Source of the DNA: CALKXV01 sp965228905
GTDB lineage: Bacteria; Pseudomonadota; Alphaproteobacteria; Rhodobacterales; Rhodobacteraceae
Assembly: GCA_965228905.1 (NCBI GenBank)
Contig: CBDDII010000003.1
Location: forward strand, 1,116,001 to 1,180,000
Length of the DNA: 64,000 nt
Direction: 5' to 3'
Shown piece after piece: positions 49,752 to 60,054 of the stretch (positions are counted from its first letter, which is position 1; every line of letters begins with the position of its first letter). Both the position numbers and the translations under genes were made by a program. The notes beneath the pieces are model-generated. The model ran no database searches. It was not told the DNA's origin and saw nothing but the letters and a program-made list of their open reading frames with translations.

Positions 49752-51050
49752 TTACCGGGCTGAGTCCAACTCACTGGAAACGACCCTGTCGCCAGTTGCG
49801 ATAGTGGGGGGCGCGTCGTTCAGTTGCGACATCGCGAACCCCGCCGCCGCCTTGTAGGCCGCCATGAATTCGTTGCGCTCCTTCGCAGGGATAACCGTTT
49901 CGATGTCGTCGAAAACCCCGCCGCATCTGTCGTCCAGCATGTTGAGTATCCCGAACGGGCCCGCTCCCCGGTTGCGCAGCACGAGTTCGGAAACCGGTCC
50001 ACAAAGTTGTGCGTCAAAGGCGGCAAGGGCGTCTGGCGTCGCGCCATGTGCGATCATCTTTGACCCCAGGATGCGGCCATCCACGATGGCCTGGCTCGCC
50101 CCGTTCGACCCAGTTGGATACATGGCGTGCGCGGCGTCACCCAACAGTGCGACCGGGCCGTCGATCCAGGTCGAAACTGGGTCGCGGTCAATCATGGGGT
50201 TTTCGTAAGCGCAATCCGCTTCGGCCAGCATCGCCGGGACATCCAGCCAATCGTAGCGGAAGCCTTCGAAGTGATGGATGAATTCCTTCACTTCGACAGG
50301 GCGGAACCATCCGTCTTGCTGCCAGCCGTCGTCGCTGTCCATCGTGACTTCCGCTATCCAGTTGATCAAGGCCTCGCCGTTTTCATCCGGGGCAGAGATC
50401 GGATAGATCACCATGCGATGGCGATGCGTGCCAAGACCGACAAAAGACGATCCGGTCCTCAGCGGTTTCGCCCGCACCGTGCCGCGCCACATGACGGCAC
50501 CGCCCCAGTGGATCGGCGGTTGATCGGGGTGCATCTGCGCACGCACCGCCGAATGAATGCCATCTGCCCCGATCAACAGGCGCGCAGGTTCTTCCCTTGC
50601 CATGCCATCGGGTCCCGTTGTGCGCACGGTGACGCCGTCCCCGGTGATTTCATAGCCCGTGACCTTGGTGCCAAGCACTACGGCGTCCGTTCCCAAACGT
50701 TCGATCACCTCGCGATAAAGCAGCATGTGCAATTCGCCGCGATGGACGGCGTATTGCGGCCAGTTGTACCCGGCCTCGATCCCGCGCGGTTCGGCATAGA
50801 CCTCCTTGCCGTTCAAGCCGACCAGCGCCCATTCGCGGGCCTGCACGCCAACCTGATCCAGAGCCGAGGTATCCAGTCCCAGATCGAAAAGCTCGCGCAC
50901 CGCGTTCGGTTGAATGTTGATCCCGACCCCAAGGGGCCGCATCTCGCGCGTGGCCTCGATCACGCGACAGGGCACGCCGATCTGGTGGAGCGTCAGGGCA
51001 AGGGCAAGACCGCCAATCCCCCCGCCAGCGATGATGACCGGTTCATTCAT
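49752..51050 (-). CDS. FAD-dependent aromatic-type monooxygenase
   Basis: 432 residues, group A flavin hydroxylase fold. The FAD motifs are IIAGGGIGGLALALTL at the N-terminus, LLIGADGIHSAVR (DG motif) and VALLGDAAHAMYPTGSNGASQAI (GD motif). They place it near salicylate, 3-hydroxybenzoate and 6-hydroxynicotinate hydroxylases; the substrate cannot be named. It uses NAD(P)H and O2. It is the last gene of the series that begins with IclR, 107 bases after putA. Confidence 0.88.
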   Translation of the reverse strand: MNEPVIIAGGGIGGLALALTLHQIGVPCRVIEATREMRPLGVGINIQPNAVRELFDLGLDTSALDQVGVQAREWALVGLNGKEVYAEPRGIEAGYNWPQYAVHRGELHMLLYREVIERLGTDAVVLGTKVTGYEITGDGVTVRTTGPDGMAREEPARLLIGADGIHSAVRAQMHPDQPPIHWGGAVMWRGTVRAKPLRTGSSFVGLGTHRHRMVIYPISAPDENGEALINWIAEVTMDSDDGWQQDGWFRPVEVKEFIHHFEGFRYDWLDVPAMLAEADCAYENPMIDRDPVSTWIDGPVALLGDAAHAMYPTGSNGASQAIVDGRILGSKMIAHGATPDALAAFDAQLCGPVSELVLRNRGAGPFGILNMLDDRCGGVFDDIETVIPAKERNEFMAAYKAAAGFAMSQLNDAPPTIATGDRVVSSELDSAR

Positions 51051-51157
51051 GTCTGTTTCCCGCGCCGAGACCTCTGCCTCGCCTCCCACTTATGCGTATT
51101 ACCGGCCTGATTAGTGTTTGTTGCGGAAAGGTACAATCCGAGAGCGACGCCGTTGCT

Positions 51158-54100
51158 CTATCCCTCGGCCTCGGCCAGAAGCGATGCATTTCCGCCCGCC
51201 GCGGTCGTGTCGACGCAGATCGTTCTTTCGTTGGAATAGGCGGCGGGGCTGATGTAATCGGTCACGAGCGGGATGATCGCTCCATCCCGTGCGGCAAGTG
51301 CTTGACGGAATGCGGATCGCGCTGCGCCATGTCCGTGAAAGGCGACAAGCTGGACCGGGAGGTCTGACACCGCCCGAGGCTCGGCCAGCGAGCCTTCGAG
51401 AACCGTCAGAGGTAATTCGGCTCCGGCGAGAGGGCGCAATGTCCTATCCGCGTTTTCCCCGATTGCCACCACATGGTTGCCGGCGGCCAGGGCCTGGACG
51501 ACCTGCGCCATCAAGGCGTCGGGTTCCGGGCCGAGGCACAACACAATTCCTTTCGGAACCAGTTCGTATTGGTTTGCTTCGCCCGTGGGACCGGGCAGGT
51601 CGATCGGGCCCATTTCAAGTGAAGCGGCCGCCGCCATCGCAGAAGACGCCTTTCCACGGAGAGCAGAGCGCAGAATGGAGATCCTGTCGGCGTGTGCGGG
51701 TGTCGTTGATTTGGTGGCAAGTTTTTCGAAGGCATTCACAATCTGACCCGCCGCCAGTGTTCCCGAGACTTCGGACACATTCGGCGCGTCAGCTTCCGAC
51801 CTGCGGAATTTTCCCAGATAAAGCGGCCCACCTGCCTTCGGGCCGGTGCCGGAAAGCCCGTGTCCGCCGAAAGGTTGCGAGCCGACGACGGCACCGATCT
51901 GGTCGCGGTTTACATAGACGTTGCCCATGTGAATCCGGTCCAGAACGTGCTGTACGCGCAGGTCGATCCGGGTGTGCAGGCCGAACGTCAGCCCATAGCC
52001 TTTCCCATTGATCGCTTCGATGACCGCGTCGATCTCGTCGCCCTCGAAGGTCGCAAGGTGCAGGACCGGGCCAAAGATTTCGCGCTCGACGTCTTCGATC
52101 CCGGAAACACGCAGCACGGTCGGAGCAACGAAGAACCCTTCGCGCGGCACATCCAGACTTTTGACGACACGGCCTTCCTGCTTCGCGGTTTCCAGATATG
52201 CCGAGATTTGCCCGAAGGCTTCGCGGTCGATCACCGGGGCGACGTCGGTTGCCAAATCCCAGGGGTCGCCGGTGACAAGGCTGTCCATCGCGCCAAGCAG
52301 CATCCGGGTCAGGTCCGGCTCTACGTCCTTTTGCACATAGAGCACCCGAAGGGCTGAGCACCGCTGCCCGGCGGACTGGAACGCACCGCGGAGGATATCG
52401 CGCGTCGCCTGTTCAAGAAGCGCGGTGGAATCAACGATCATCGCATTCATGCCGCCCGTTTCCGCGATCAGCATGGCGTCGGGTGCGGTTTCGGCCATCT
52501 GGCGGTCGATCATCTGCGCCACTTCGGTCGATCCGGTGAAGCAGACACCCGCGATCCGTTCGTCGCGACACAAGGCGGCGCCCACGGTGCTGCCGTCGCC
52601 GGGCAGAAGTTGCAGCACATCGCGCGGCACACCTGCTTCGATCATCCAGTCCACCGCGCGGGCGGCGATCAGGGGCGTTTGTTCGGCGGGTTTTGCAATC
52701 ACGACGTTTCCTGCGGCGAGAGCTGCCGCAATCTGGCCGGTGAAGATCGCCAGGGGAAAGTTCCACGGGCTGATGCAGACGATCACGCCGCGCGCGCCAC
52801 CTTGGTCGCCCAATCGCTCGGCCTCCTCCGCATAAAAGCGCAGGAAATCGACCGCCTCGCGCACCTCGGCGACGCCGTCCATCAGCGTTTTGCCCGCCTC
52901 ACGCGCGACAAGCGCGAAAATCTCGGCAGAGTTTTCCTCGTAAAGATCGGCTGTGCGGCGCAGGATCCGGGCTCTTTCGCTGGCCCCTTTTGCCTCCCAC
53001 GAAGGCTGCCCATTCAGCGCATCGGTGACGGCCGTCCGCGCGCCCTCGGCACCACATTCCCGTACCGTTCCAACGACATCCTCGGGGCTGGCCGGGTTGC
53101 AAATGTCGCGCGGCGTGCCGTTTTCCGGGCCTGCGTTCCACTTGTATGGCGCGGCAAAGGGAGAGCGTCCGGCATTGATTTCCTGCAGTTCCACCGGATC
53201 GGTGATGTCCCAGCCCCTTGAATTCTCGCGCGGTGCAAAGATCGCCGAGGGGCGCGGAATGGCCGGGTTGGGTGTCATGCCGAGGGTTTCGGCCTCGCCA
53301 ATCGGATCGGCGGCGATTTCTCCTGCGGGAACAGTAAGGTCGACAATCTGGTTCACGAAAGACGAGTTTGCACCGTTTTCCAGCAGCCGGCGTACAAGAT
53401 AGGCCAGCAAATCCTCATGCGCCCCGACCGGTGCATAGATGCGGCAGCGCGTATGTTCGCCCTTGCGAAGGATCTCGTGCAAAGCCTCGCCCATGCCGTG
53501 CAGGCGTTGGAACTCGAACGCAGTCTTGTCGTCACCTGCCATCTTCAGGATGGCCGCCACCGAATGGGCGTTGTGGGTTGCGAACTGGGGATAGACCCGG
53601 TCGGTCATTTCCAAAAGGCGCCGGGCACAGGCGAGGTAGCTGACGTCGGTGTGGCATTTTCGGGTAAAGACGGGATAGTCGGACAGTCCCAGAACCTGTG
53701 CGCGCTTGATCTCCATGTCCCAGTAAGCGCCCTTGACCAACCGCACCATGATGCGGCGGTCGTGCTTTCCGGCCAGCGCGTAGAGGTGTTCCAGAACGGG
53801 CAGGGCGCGGCGTCCGAATGCCTGCACCACGATGCCGAATCCGTTCCAACCGTCCAGTGCAGGGTCGGCCATCACCGCCTCGATCACATCCAGCGACAGA
53901 TCCAGCCGGTCGGCTTCTTCGGCGTCTATGTTCAGCCCGATGCCCGCCTCGGCTGCTGCCTGTACAAGCACCAGAAGGCGCTCGATCATCTCGGGCAGCA
54001 TGGTTGCGGCCTGCGCACGTTCGTACCGGGGATGCAGTGCCGACAGCTTGACCGAGATGCCGGGATTGTCACGGATGTCGTCAGACTTCGCACTTCGGCT

Positions 54101-54751
54101 TATCGCCCGGATCGCGTCGAGATAGGCCGCATGATAGTCGGCCGCGTCGGCCTCGGTTCGCGCCGCTTCGCCCAGCATGTCAAAGGAATAGGTGTATCCT
54201 TTCTCGGTCATGCCAAGCCCGCGCTTCATTGCGCCTTCGATGGTTTCGCCCAAGACGAATTGCGATCCCATTTCCGCCATCGCCTGACCGACCGCCTTGC
54301 GGATGACCGGCTCGCCGAGGCGGCGCACCAATCCGTGGAGCGTGCCGACGACGCCTGCGCCTTCATCTTCCAGAATGCGCCCAGTCAGCATCAAGGCCCA
54401 GGTGGATGCGTTGACCAGGATCGAGCCGGAATCTCCCACATGAGCCGCCCAGTCGTGCGGGGTGATCTTGTCGCGGATCAACTCGTCGACCGTGTCGGCA
54501 TCAGGAACGCGCAGCATCGCCTCGGCCAGACACATCAGTGCAACGCCTTCGTCGGTGGATAGCCCGTATTCGGCAAGGAAGGCTTCCATCGTTCCCACCT
54601 TGCCCGTGGTGCGAACATCCTGAACCAGCCGGGTGGCACGGTCTGAGATTGTCGCGCGGTCTTCCGGGGTCAGCCGAGCCTTTTCGGCCAGACCCCGAAC
54701 CAGACCGGCTTCGTCGGCAAGCGTTGCGCTTCGGATCGTATTGCGGTTCAT
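51158..54751 (-). CDS. putA: Bifunctional proline dehydrogenase / L-glutamate-5-semialdehyde dehydrogenase
   Basis: 1,197 residues. The proline dehydrogenase domain (about 180-490) includes YTYSFDMLGEAARTE, MVRLVKGAYWD and FATHNAHS. The aldehyde dehydrogenase domain (about 540-1010) has ISPWNFPLAIFTGQ, the catalytic Glu in AETGGMNAM and Cys in AGQRCSALR, and SQPFGGHGLSGTGPKAGG. A short C-terminal domain follows. No N-terminal ribbon-helix-helix is present, so it is not a self-regulating type. It oxidises proline to glutamate. GGAGG sits before the ATG, and it begins only 24 bases after the ABC permease, so the two are one operon. Confidence 0.97.
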   Translation of the reverse strand: MNRNTIRSATLADEAGLVRGLAEKARLTPEDRATISDRATRLVQDVRTTGKVGTMEAFLAEYGLSTDEGVALMCLAEAMLRVPDADTVDELIRDKITPHDWAAHVGDSGSILVNASTWALMLTGRILEDEGAGVVGTLHGLVRRLGEPVIRKAVGQAMAEMGSQFVLGETIEGAMKRGLGMTEKGYTYSFDMLGEAARTEADAADYHAAYLDAIRAISRSAKSDDIRDNPGISVKLSALHPRYERAQAATMLPEMIERLLVLVQAAAEAGIGLNIDAEEADRLDLSLDVIEAVMADPALDGWNGFGIVVQAFGRRALPVLEHLYALAGKHDRRIMVRLVKGAYWDMEIKRAQVLGLSDYPVFTRKCHTDVSYLACARRLLEMTDRVYPQFATHNAHSVAAILKMAGDDKTAFEFQRLHGMGEALHEILRKGEHTRCRIYAPVGAHEDLLAYLVRRLLENGANSSFVNQIVDLTVPAGEIAADPIGEAETLGMTPNPAIPRPSAIFAPRENSRGWDITDPVELQEINAGRSPFAAPYKWNAGPENGTPRDICNPASPEDVVGTVRECGAEGARTAVTDALNGQPSWEAKGASERARILRRTADLYEENSAEIFALVAREAGKTLMDGVAEVREAVDFLRFYAEEAERLGDQGGARGVIVCISPWNFPLAIFTGQIAAALAAGNVVIAKPAEQTPLIAARAVDWMIEAGVPRDVLQLLPGDGSTVGAALCRDERIAGVCFTGSTEVAQMIDRQMAETAPDAMLIAETGGMNAMIVDSTALLEQATRDILRGAFQSAGQRCSALRVLYVQKDVEPDLTRMLLGAMDSLVTGDPWDLATDVAPVIDREAFGQISAYLETAKQEGRVVKSLDVPREGFFVAPTVLRVSGIEDVEREIFGPVLHLATFEGDEIDAVIEAINGKGYGLTFGLHTRIDLRVQHVLDRIHMGNVYVNRDQIGAVVGSQPFGGHGLSGTGPKAGGPLYLGKFRRSEADAPNVSEVSGTLAAGQIVNAFEKLATKSTTPAHADRISILRSALRGKASSAMAAAASLEMGPIDLPGPTGEANQYELVPKGIVLCLGPEPDALMAQVVQALAAGNHVVAIGENADRTLRPLAGAELPLTVLEGSLAEPRAVSDLPVQLVAFHGHGAARSAFRQALAARDGAIIPLVTDYISPAAYSNERTICVDTTAAGGNASLLAEAEG

Positions 54752-54775
54752 CGAGCCTCCGGCGTCGAGCAATGC

Positions 54776-55537
54776 TCAGGTCGGGGCGCGTTCCGCCCAG
54801 CCTGCGAACACTTTTTCAAGCGCTACGACAACGTAGTAAAGAAGAATCCCCATGATCGCCAAAGCAATCAGCACGGCGAACATCAGGGGATAATCCGCAC
54901 TGATCTTCCCGCTGTCGAAAAGGTGCCCAAGTCCCCGGCCATGGGGTTCGACGATTTCCATCAGATTGGTGCCGATGAACGCCAGCGTCACCGCGACCTT
55001 CAGCGCACCAAAGAATTCCGGCAGGGTTTTCGGAAGTGCGATCTTCCAGAAGATCGCGAGCTTCGACGCCCCGAGCGAGGCGAGAATGTCGCGGTACTCC
55101 GGCTCCAGCGTCGAAAGGCCGATCGAAACGGAGACGGCGATCGGGAAAAAGCTGATGAGAAAGGCGATGAGGATCGTGTTGAAATCGTGCTGGCCGACGA
55201 ACATCAGCGCGATGATCGGCACCACGGTGGCTTTTGGGATCGCGTTGAAGCCGACCAGCAGTGGGTAAAGCGCATCGCGCATCGTGCGTGAAAAGCCCAT
55301 GACCATACCGATCAGCACACCCACGATAACCGCCAGCAGCAGGCCGACCACGGTGCGCCACAGAGTGTCCCAGCCGTATTCAAGGAACAGCCAGCGGAAT
55401 TTCCAGAAGGCGGGCCAAAGGTCCGAGGGCGATGCCATCTTGTAGTTTGGCCAGCCGTTCACCCAAACGAGCAGTTCCCAAAAGACGCCAAAGATCACGA
55501 GGGCCAAAATCGGAACGGCGAACTTCTTGAAAGTCAT
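54776..55537 (-). CDS. ABC transporter permease (SsuC/TauC/ThiX type)
   Basis: 253 residues with about six membrane helices and the BPD permease loop EPEYRDILASLGASKLAIFWKIALPKTLPEF, which docks to the ATPase. Its start overlaps the end of the ATPase gene by four bases (ATGA). This family imports sulfonates, nitrate, pyrimidines, riboflavin or thiamine precursors and related organics. Confidence 0.93.
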   Translation of the reverse strand: MTFKKFAVPILALVIFGVFWELLVWVNGWPNYKMASPSDLWPAFWKFRWLFLEYGWDTLWRTVVGLLLAVIVGVLIGMVMGFSRTMRDALYPLLVGFNAIPKATVVPIIALMFVGQHDFNTILIAFLISFFPIAVSVSIGLSTLEPEYRDILASLGASKLAIFWKIALPKTLPEFFGALKVAVTLAFIGTNLMEIVEPHGRGLGHLFDSGKISADYPLMFAVLIALAIMGILLYYVVVALEKVFAGWAERAPT

Positions 55538-56325
55538 GCAGCGTCCTCCGCTCGGCCCTGGGCCACCTTGATCTGGTGGCGCAGGATGTTCAGCGCCTCC
55601 GCACTTTCGGGTGTGTAAAGGTGTTCCAGGTCACGCTCGCCTTTCAGGTGGACGTCCATGACGTATTGCGTGCGGGCAGGGCGACCGGAGAGAACGATGA
55701 CCTGATCTGCCAAAAAGATCGATTCTCGCAGGTCATGGGTGATCAGCACGCCAGTGAAGGGTTCTTCCGCCTTCACCTTGTGCATGGTTTGCCAAAGGTC
55801 TTCGCGGGTGAAGGCATCCAGCGCGCCGAAAGGTTCGTCCAAAATCAGAACCTCGGGCTTGTGGACGATGGAACGGCAAAGCGAGGCCCGCTGCCGCATC
55901 CCGCCGGACAATTCCGAGGGGCGCTTGTCTTCGAAACCTTCGAGACCCACGAGTGCCAGCAAATGCCTCGCGCGTTCTTCCTGATCACGTTTTGACATCT
56001 TCGTCGGCACGATCTCCAGGGGCAGCATCACGTTTTGCAGGATCGTGCGCCATTCTAGCAGAACCGGGTTCTGAAACGCCATTCCGACGGTCGACTTCGG
56101 CCCCTTTACCAGTTCGCCATGCAGCCAGACTTCGCCTTCGTCGGGCTTCATGAGACCTGCGACCAGTCGCGTAAGCGTCGATTTCCCGCAGCCCGAGGGG
56201 CCGACGACAGCGCAGAACCCGCCTTCGGGAACCGCCATTTCCAGCCCGTCCAGAACTGGCAGGGGGCCGTCACCGGTTTGATAGGCGTGGCGTACGCCTT
56301 TGATCTCAATGAGATTGTCCGACAT
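55534..56325 (-). CDS. ABC transporter ATP-binding protein
   Basis: 263 residues of the SsuB/TauB group. Walker A is GPSGCGKSTLTR, the signature is LSGGMRQRASL, Walker B is VLILDEPFGALDA, and the H-loop His is in VLITHDLRES. It powers the importer formed with the neighbouring permease and binding protein. Confidence 0.95.
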   Translation of the reverse strand: MSDNLIEIKGVRHAYQTGDGPLPVLDGLEMAVPEGGFCAVVGPSGCGKSTLTRLVAGLMKPDEGEVWLHGELVKGPKSTVGMAFQNPVLLEWRTILQNVMLPLEIVPTKMSKRDQEERARHLLALVGLEGFEDKRPSELSGGMRQRASLCRSIVHKPEVLILDEPFGALDAFTREDLWQTMHKVKAEEPFTGVLITHDLRESIFLADQVIVLSGRPARTQYVMDVHLKGERDLEHLYTPESAEALNILRHQIKVAQGRAEDAA

Positions 56326-56378
56326 GTCCGCCCCCTATGGTGGGCCGGCGGGATCAGCGCCCCGCCAGCCGCATTCGA

Positions 56379-57386
56379 TTACTTCAGCATCCGCATCCCG
56401 GCATCGGGCAGATAGGCGTCGGTGAAGTAGAGCGAGGCATCGGGCGCATTCTGGAATTCGTAATTCTCGCCCAGTTGGGCAATCGCCGTTTCCATACGTG
56501 CGGCATCAATCCCGCCGATGCCATTCGCCAGCGCTGCTTCCGTTGCGACGTTGGCGTCGATGGAAAGCTGCAGGCGCCGGGTCTCAAGTTCGGCATCGGC
56601 TGCCGGGTTCCGCTCGATCAGGCTTTCGATGGCCTTGGCGGGGTCGGCAATGGCGTCCTTCCAGCCAGCGGCAATCGCGCCGAGGAAACCTTTCACAACA
56701 TCAGGGTTCGCTGTGGCGAAATCCGTATTCACGATGATCGCGTTGCCATAAAGCGCCAGACCGTAATCCGCCATCAGGATGGTCGAGATGTCATCCTCGG
56801 GTACGCCCAGACGCACAAGGTTCAGGTAGGACGAGAACGAAAATCCGGTCACCGCGTCCACGTTCCCTTCGGCCAGCATCGGCTCGCGGGTCGGGAAACC
56901 GACGGGCTCGACAGTGATCTTTTCGACGTCGAGGCTGTTGGCCGTCGCAAAGGCGGGGAACTGCGCCCATGCACCATCGGGGGGCGGTGCGCCCAGAACC
57001 TTGCCCTCCAGGTCCTTCGGTTCAGACACGCCAAGCGATTTGCGTCCGACGATGGCGAAGGGCGGCTTGTCATAGATCATCATGACCGCCGTCACCGGTG
57101 CGCCGGGGTTCTGGTCAAGGAATTTGATCAGCGAGTTGATGTCGGCAAAGCCAACCGGAAAGGCCCCGGTGGCGACTTTCGGAATGGCGTCCAGCGATCC
57201 CTGACCTGCCGAAATTTCGACTTCGAGGTCAGCGGCAGCGAAATGCCCGTTGTCGATGGCCGCAAAGTATGGCGCGGAAGGGCCTTCAAATTTCCAGTCC
57301 AACGCGAATGGAACGCTGGTCTGCGCCAGCGCAGCGCCACCAAGGGCAAGTGTCGCCGCGAAAGCGGCAAGTGATTGTTTCAGCAT
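56379..57386 (-). CDS. ABC transporter substrate-binding protein (NMT1/THI5-like)
   Basis: 335 residues with a signal peptide (MLKQSLAAFAATLALGGAALA). The start of the mature part, FALDWKFEGPSAPYFAAIDNGHF, is the pattern of NMT1/THI5-like proteins that bind sulfonates, pyrimidines and thiamine precursors. ADINSLIKFL and GFPTREPMLAEGNVDAVTGF are further family blocks. Ligand unknown. It is first in the ABC-putA operon, 181 bases after the demethylase gene. Confidence 0.92.
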   Translation of the reverse strand: MLKQSLAAFAATLALGGAALAQTSVPFALDWKFEGPSAPYFAAIDNGHFAAADLEVEISAGQGSLDAIPKVATGAFPVGFADINSLIKFLDQNPGAPVTAVMMIYDKPPFAIVGRKSLGVSEPKDLEGKVLGAPPPDGAWAQFPAFATANSLDVEKITVEPVGFPTREPMLAEGNVDAVTGFSFSSYLNLVRLGVPEDDISTILMADYGLALYGNAIIVNTDFATANPDVVKGFLGAIAAGWKDAIADPAKAIESLIERNPAADAELETRRLQLSIDANVATEAALANGIGGIDAARMETAIAQLGENYEFQNAPDASLYFTDAYLPDAGMRMLK

Positions 57387-57567
57387 ATTAATTCCCCGTC
57401 CAGTTGTTGTGCGGACCCCCGCTTTCCGTCAGCATCCCCTCGTCGAGGGCGGGCGGGACGTGGCAGCAATCCGCAGGCTCTTGTTCGGCAGGCACTGTGA
57501 CCGGATGCGCAAAGAGGCGCAATAGTAGACACCTGCCTCTAATTTCGGCATTCACAAACTGCCCGAT

Positions 57568-59973
57568 TTATCCGCGCATTGCACGCCCTTCTGGATCATA
57601 TGGCGACGGTGGAATGACTTTGGCAGCTCTTTCGGCACCGACGACGTGGACAGAAAGCGGGGTGCCCACGGTGGAGGCGTCGCTGTTAACCATCGCCAGC
57701 GCCAGCGACTTTCCGATTGTATGGCCGTAGCCGCCGGAGGTGACAAAGCCCACCAGATTGCCATCCTGCCACACCGGTTCATAGCCGCTGGCGTCCGCAT
57801 CCCCGGCCTCGACCTCAAGCGTCACGATCCGCTGCGTTGGACCATTGCCGTCGCGCTCCGCCAGCGCGGCCTCTCGCCCGATAAAGTCGCCCTTGTCCCA
57901 GTCGATCCAGCGATCCATCCCGGTTTCGCCGGGCGTGTAGTCCTGCCGGAATTCGGCCGACCAGATGCCAAAGGATTTTTCCAACCGCATCGAAAGCATG
58001 GCGTTGAAGCCGTACTCCTGAAGTCCGAATTCATCGCCCGACTTCAATAACTGGCGCCGAAGCTTCACGTGATCGCCGTAGCGACAGTTGATCTCGTAGC
58101 CCAACTCGCCCGCAACCGACATCCGCGCGACCCGTGCCTGCACCAGCCCCACGTCCATCTTCCCACACCCCATGAAGGGCAGGGAGATTTCATCATGCAC
58201 AAGCTTTTGCAAAAGCACCTGCGAATTCGGCCCGGTCAGGGCAAAGCCACATTGTTCTTCGCCCAGGTCGCGGATGTTCACGCCGTCTTCCATGTGATCG
58301 GCAAACCAACGCATGTGCCAGGCCCGCAAATAGTAGGACCCCATGATCCACCAGGTTCCATCGCCCCAGTTCAACACGGTCAGATCGCCTTTCAACCGCC
58401 CGGTTTCGGACAGCATCGGTGCCAACCGCGCACGCCCCGGTCCCGGCAGTTTCGACGCCATCAGCCCGTCCAGCCAGTTTTCGGCATTTGGTCCGGTCAC
58501 CTCGTAACGCGAGAACCCGGTGATATCGACCATGCCGACATTTTCGCGGGCATTTCTACACTCGGCGGCGACAATGTCGTGGGCGTTCGAACGCTTCAGC
58601 GTCAGGTTTTCTTCAAAGTCCTTGGACGGCGCAAAATACAATGGCACCTCCAAATCCCACGAGACGCCCCACCTGCAATTCTTGTCTGTCATGTCATCAT
58701 GGGCCGGTGCCATCTTCAAAGGCCGCCCTGCCGGAAGTTGTTCGTTCGGATAGGACATCACGAAGCGCCGGGAATAGAACTGACCGGTCGTCTGGCGGAT
58801 GTATTCCCGGTTCTCGGCATACTTGCCGTATCGCGCCACATCCATCGACCAGGCGTCGGCCTCTGGCTCGCCGTGGATCATCCATTCGGCCAGTGTCTTG
58901 CCCACGCCGCCGCCTTGCAGGAACCCGGCCATTACCGCACAAGCGCACCAGTATCCGGGCTTGCCCGCGACAGGGCCGACCAAGGGGTTACCGTCGGGGC
59001 TGAAAGTGAAAGCCCCGTTCACCCATGTCTTGATCCCGACATTCTCGATCGCCGGATAGCGTTGGAAGCCAAGCATCAATTCGTTTTCGATCCGGTCGAG
59101 TTGTTCCTGGAACAACTCCTCGCCGTAGTTCCAGGGGGCACCGTCCATCGCCCAGTGCTCGTGCTCAACCTCGTAGATGCCGACAAGCACGCCATTCTGA
59201 TCCTGCCGCATGTAGGTAAAGCCTTCGAGGTCCACTGTCATCGGCACTTCGAAGTCGAGAGCAGCGATTTCGGGGATCGTGTCGGTGATCAGGTAGTGGT
59301 GCTTTAGCGGCGAGACCGGCAATTCGATCCCCGCCATCCGCCCCACCTGTTTCGCCCAAAGCCCGCCGGCATTCACCACGTGTTCGCAGGTGATGTCGCC
59401 CTTGTCGGTCTTGACGATCCAGCCGTCCTTGGTCTGTTCAAGGCTTTCAACCTTGGTTTCTTCGTAATACTCCGCTCCGCGCTTTTTTGCCGCCGTGGCA
59501 TAGGCCTGCACCGTGCCCGTGGTGTCGATATAGCCCTCGCGGTCGGCCCACATCGCGCCCAGGACGCCCTCGGTCGACATGATGGGGCAACGCCTCTGTG
59601 CTTCCTCCGGCGACATGAGTTCGCAATCGTCGATGCCGATGGACTGGAAAATGCGGTAGTTCGCCTGCAGCCACTCCCACCTTTCGGGTGTTCCGGCCAA
59701 CGTAAGTCCGCCGGTCATGTGCAACCCGATATTCTGCCCGGATTCCTTTTCGATCTCGCTCAACAGGTCGATGGTATAGGCCTGAAGGGCGGCCATGTTC
59801 GGATCGGCGTTCAGCGCGTGGATGCCGCCCGCTGCGTGCCAGCTTGATCCGGACGCCAGCCGCCGCCGTTCCAGCATGACGACATCCGTCCATCCGAATT
59901 TGGCGAGGTGATAAAGGACCGATGATCCGACAACGCCGCCGCCAATCACCACGACACGGTAATGAGATTTCAT
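57568..59973 (-). CDS. Dimethylglycine/sarcosine dehydrogenase-like flavoprotein
   Basis: 801 residues. The FAD Rossmann motif VVVIGGGVVGSSVLYHLAKFG starts the protein, and SSWHAAGG contains His46, in the place where dimethylglycine dehydrogenase binds FAD covalently. The DAO domain is followed by an FAO_M linker and then the aminomethyltransferase-like GCV_T domain (from about residue 430) and GCV_T_C, which bind tetrahydrofolate and capture the released C1 unit. It therefore oxidatively removes an N-methyl group from a secondary or tertiary amine. Dimethylglycine, sarcosine or N-methylproline are candidates. It lies 81 bases after the IclR gene on the same strand. Confidence 0.92.
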   Translation of the reverse strand: MKSHYRVVVIGGGVVGSSVLYHLAKFGWTDVVMLERRRLASGSSWHAAGGIHALNADPNMAALQAYTIDLLSEIEKESGQNIGLHMTGGLTLAGTPERWEWLQANYRIFQSIGIDDCELMSPEEAQRRCPIMSTEGVLGAMWADREGYIDTTGTVQAYATAAKKRGAEYYEETKVESLEQTKDGWIVKTDKGDITCEHVVNAGGLWAKQVGRMAGIELPVSPLKHHYLITDTIPEIAALDFEVPMTVDLEGFTYMRQDQNGVLVGIYEVEHEHWAMDGAPWNYGEELFQEQLDRIENELMLGFQRYPAIENVGIKTWVNGAFTFSPDGNPLVGPVAGKPGYWCACAVMAGFLQGGGVGKTLAEWMIHGEPEADAWSMDVARYGKYAENREYIRQTTGQFYSRRFVMSYPNEQLPAGRPLKMAPAHDDMTDKNCRWGVSWDLEVPLYFAPSKDFEENLTLKRSNAHDIVAAECRNARENVGMVDITGFSRYEVTGPNAENWLDGLMASKLPGPGRARLAPMLSETGRLKGDLTVLNWGDGTWWIMGSYYLRAWHMRWFADHMEDGVNIRDLGEEQCGFALTGPNSQVLLQKLVHDEISLPFMGCGKMDVGLVQARVARMSVAGELGYEINCRYGDHVKLRRQLLKSGDEFGLQEYGFNAMLSMRLEKSFGIWSAEFRQDYTPGETGMDRWIDWDKGDFIGREAALAERDGNGPTQRIVTLEVEAGDADASGYEPVWQDGNLVGFVTSGGYGHTIGKSLALAMVNSDASTVGTPLSVHVVGAERAAKVIPPSPYDPEGRAMRG

Positions 59974-60054
59974 CGCAGAACTCCCTACAGGTTTCGGCGA
60001 TAGTCAGCACGTTTGGACAGTTGTGTCCAGAAAATTAAACCCTGCTCTGCGGGG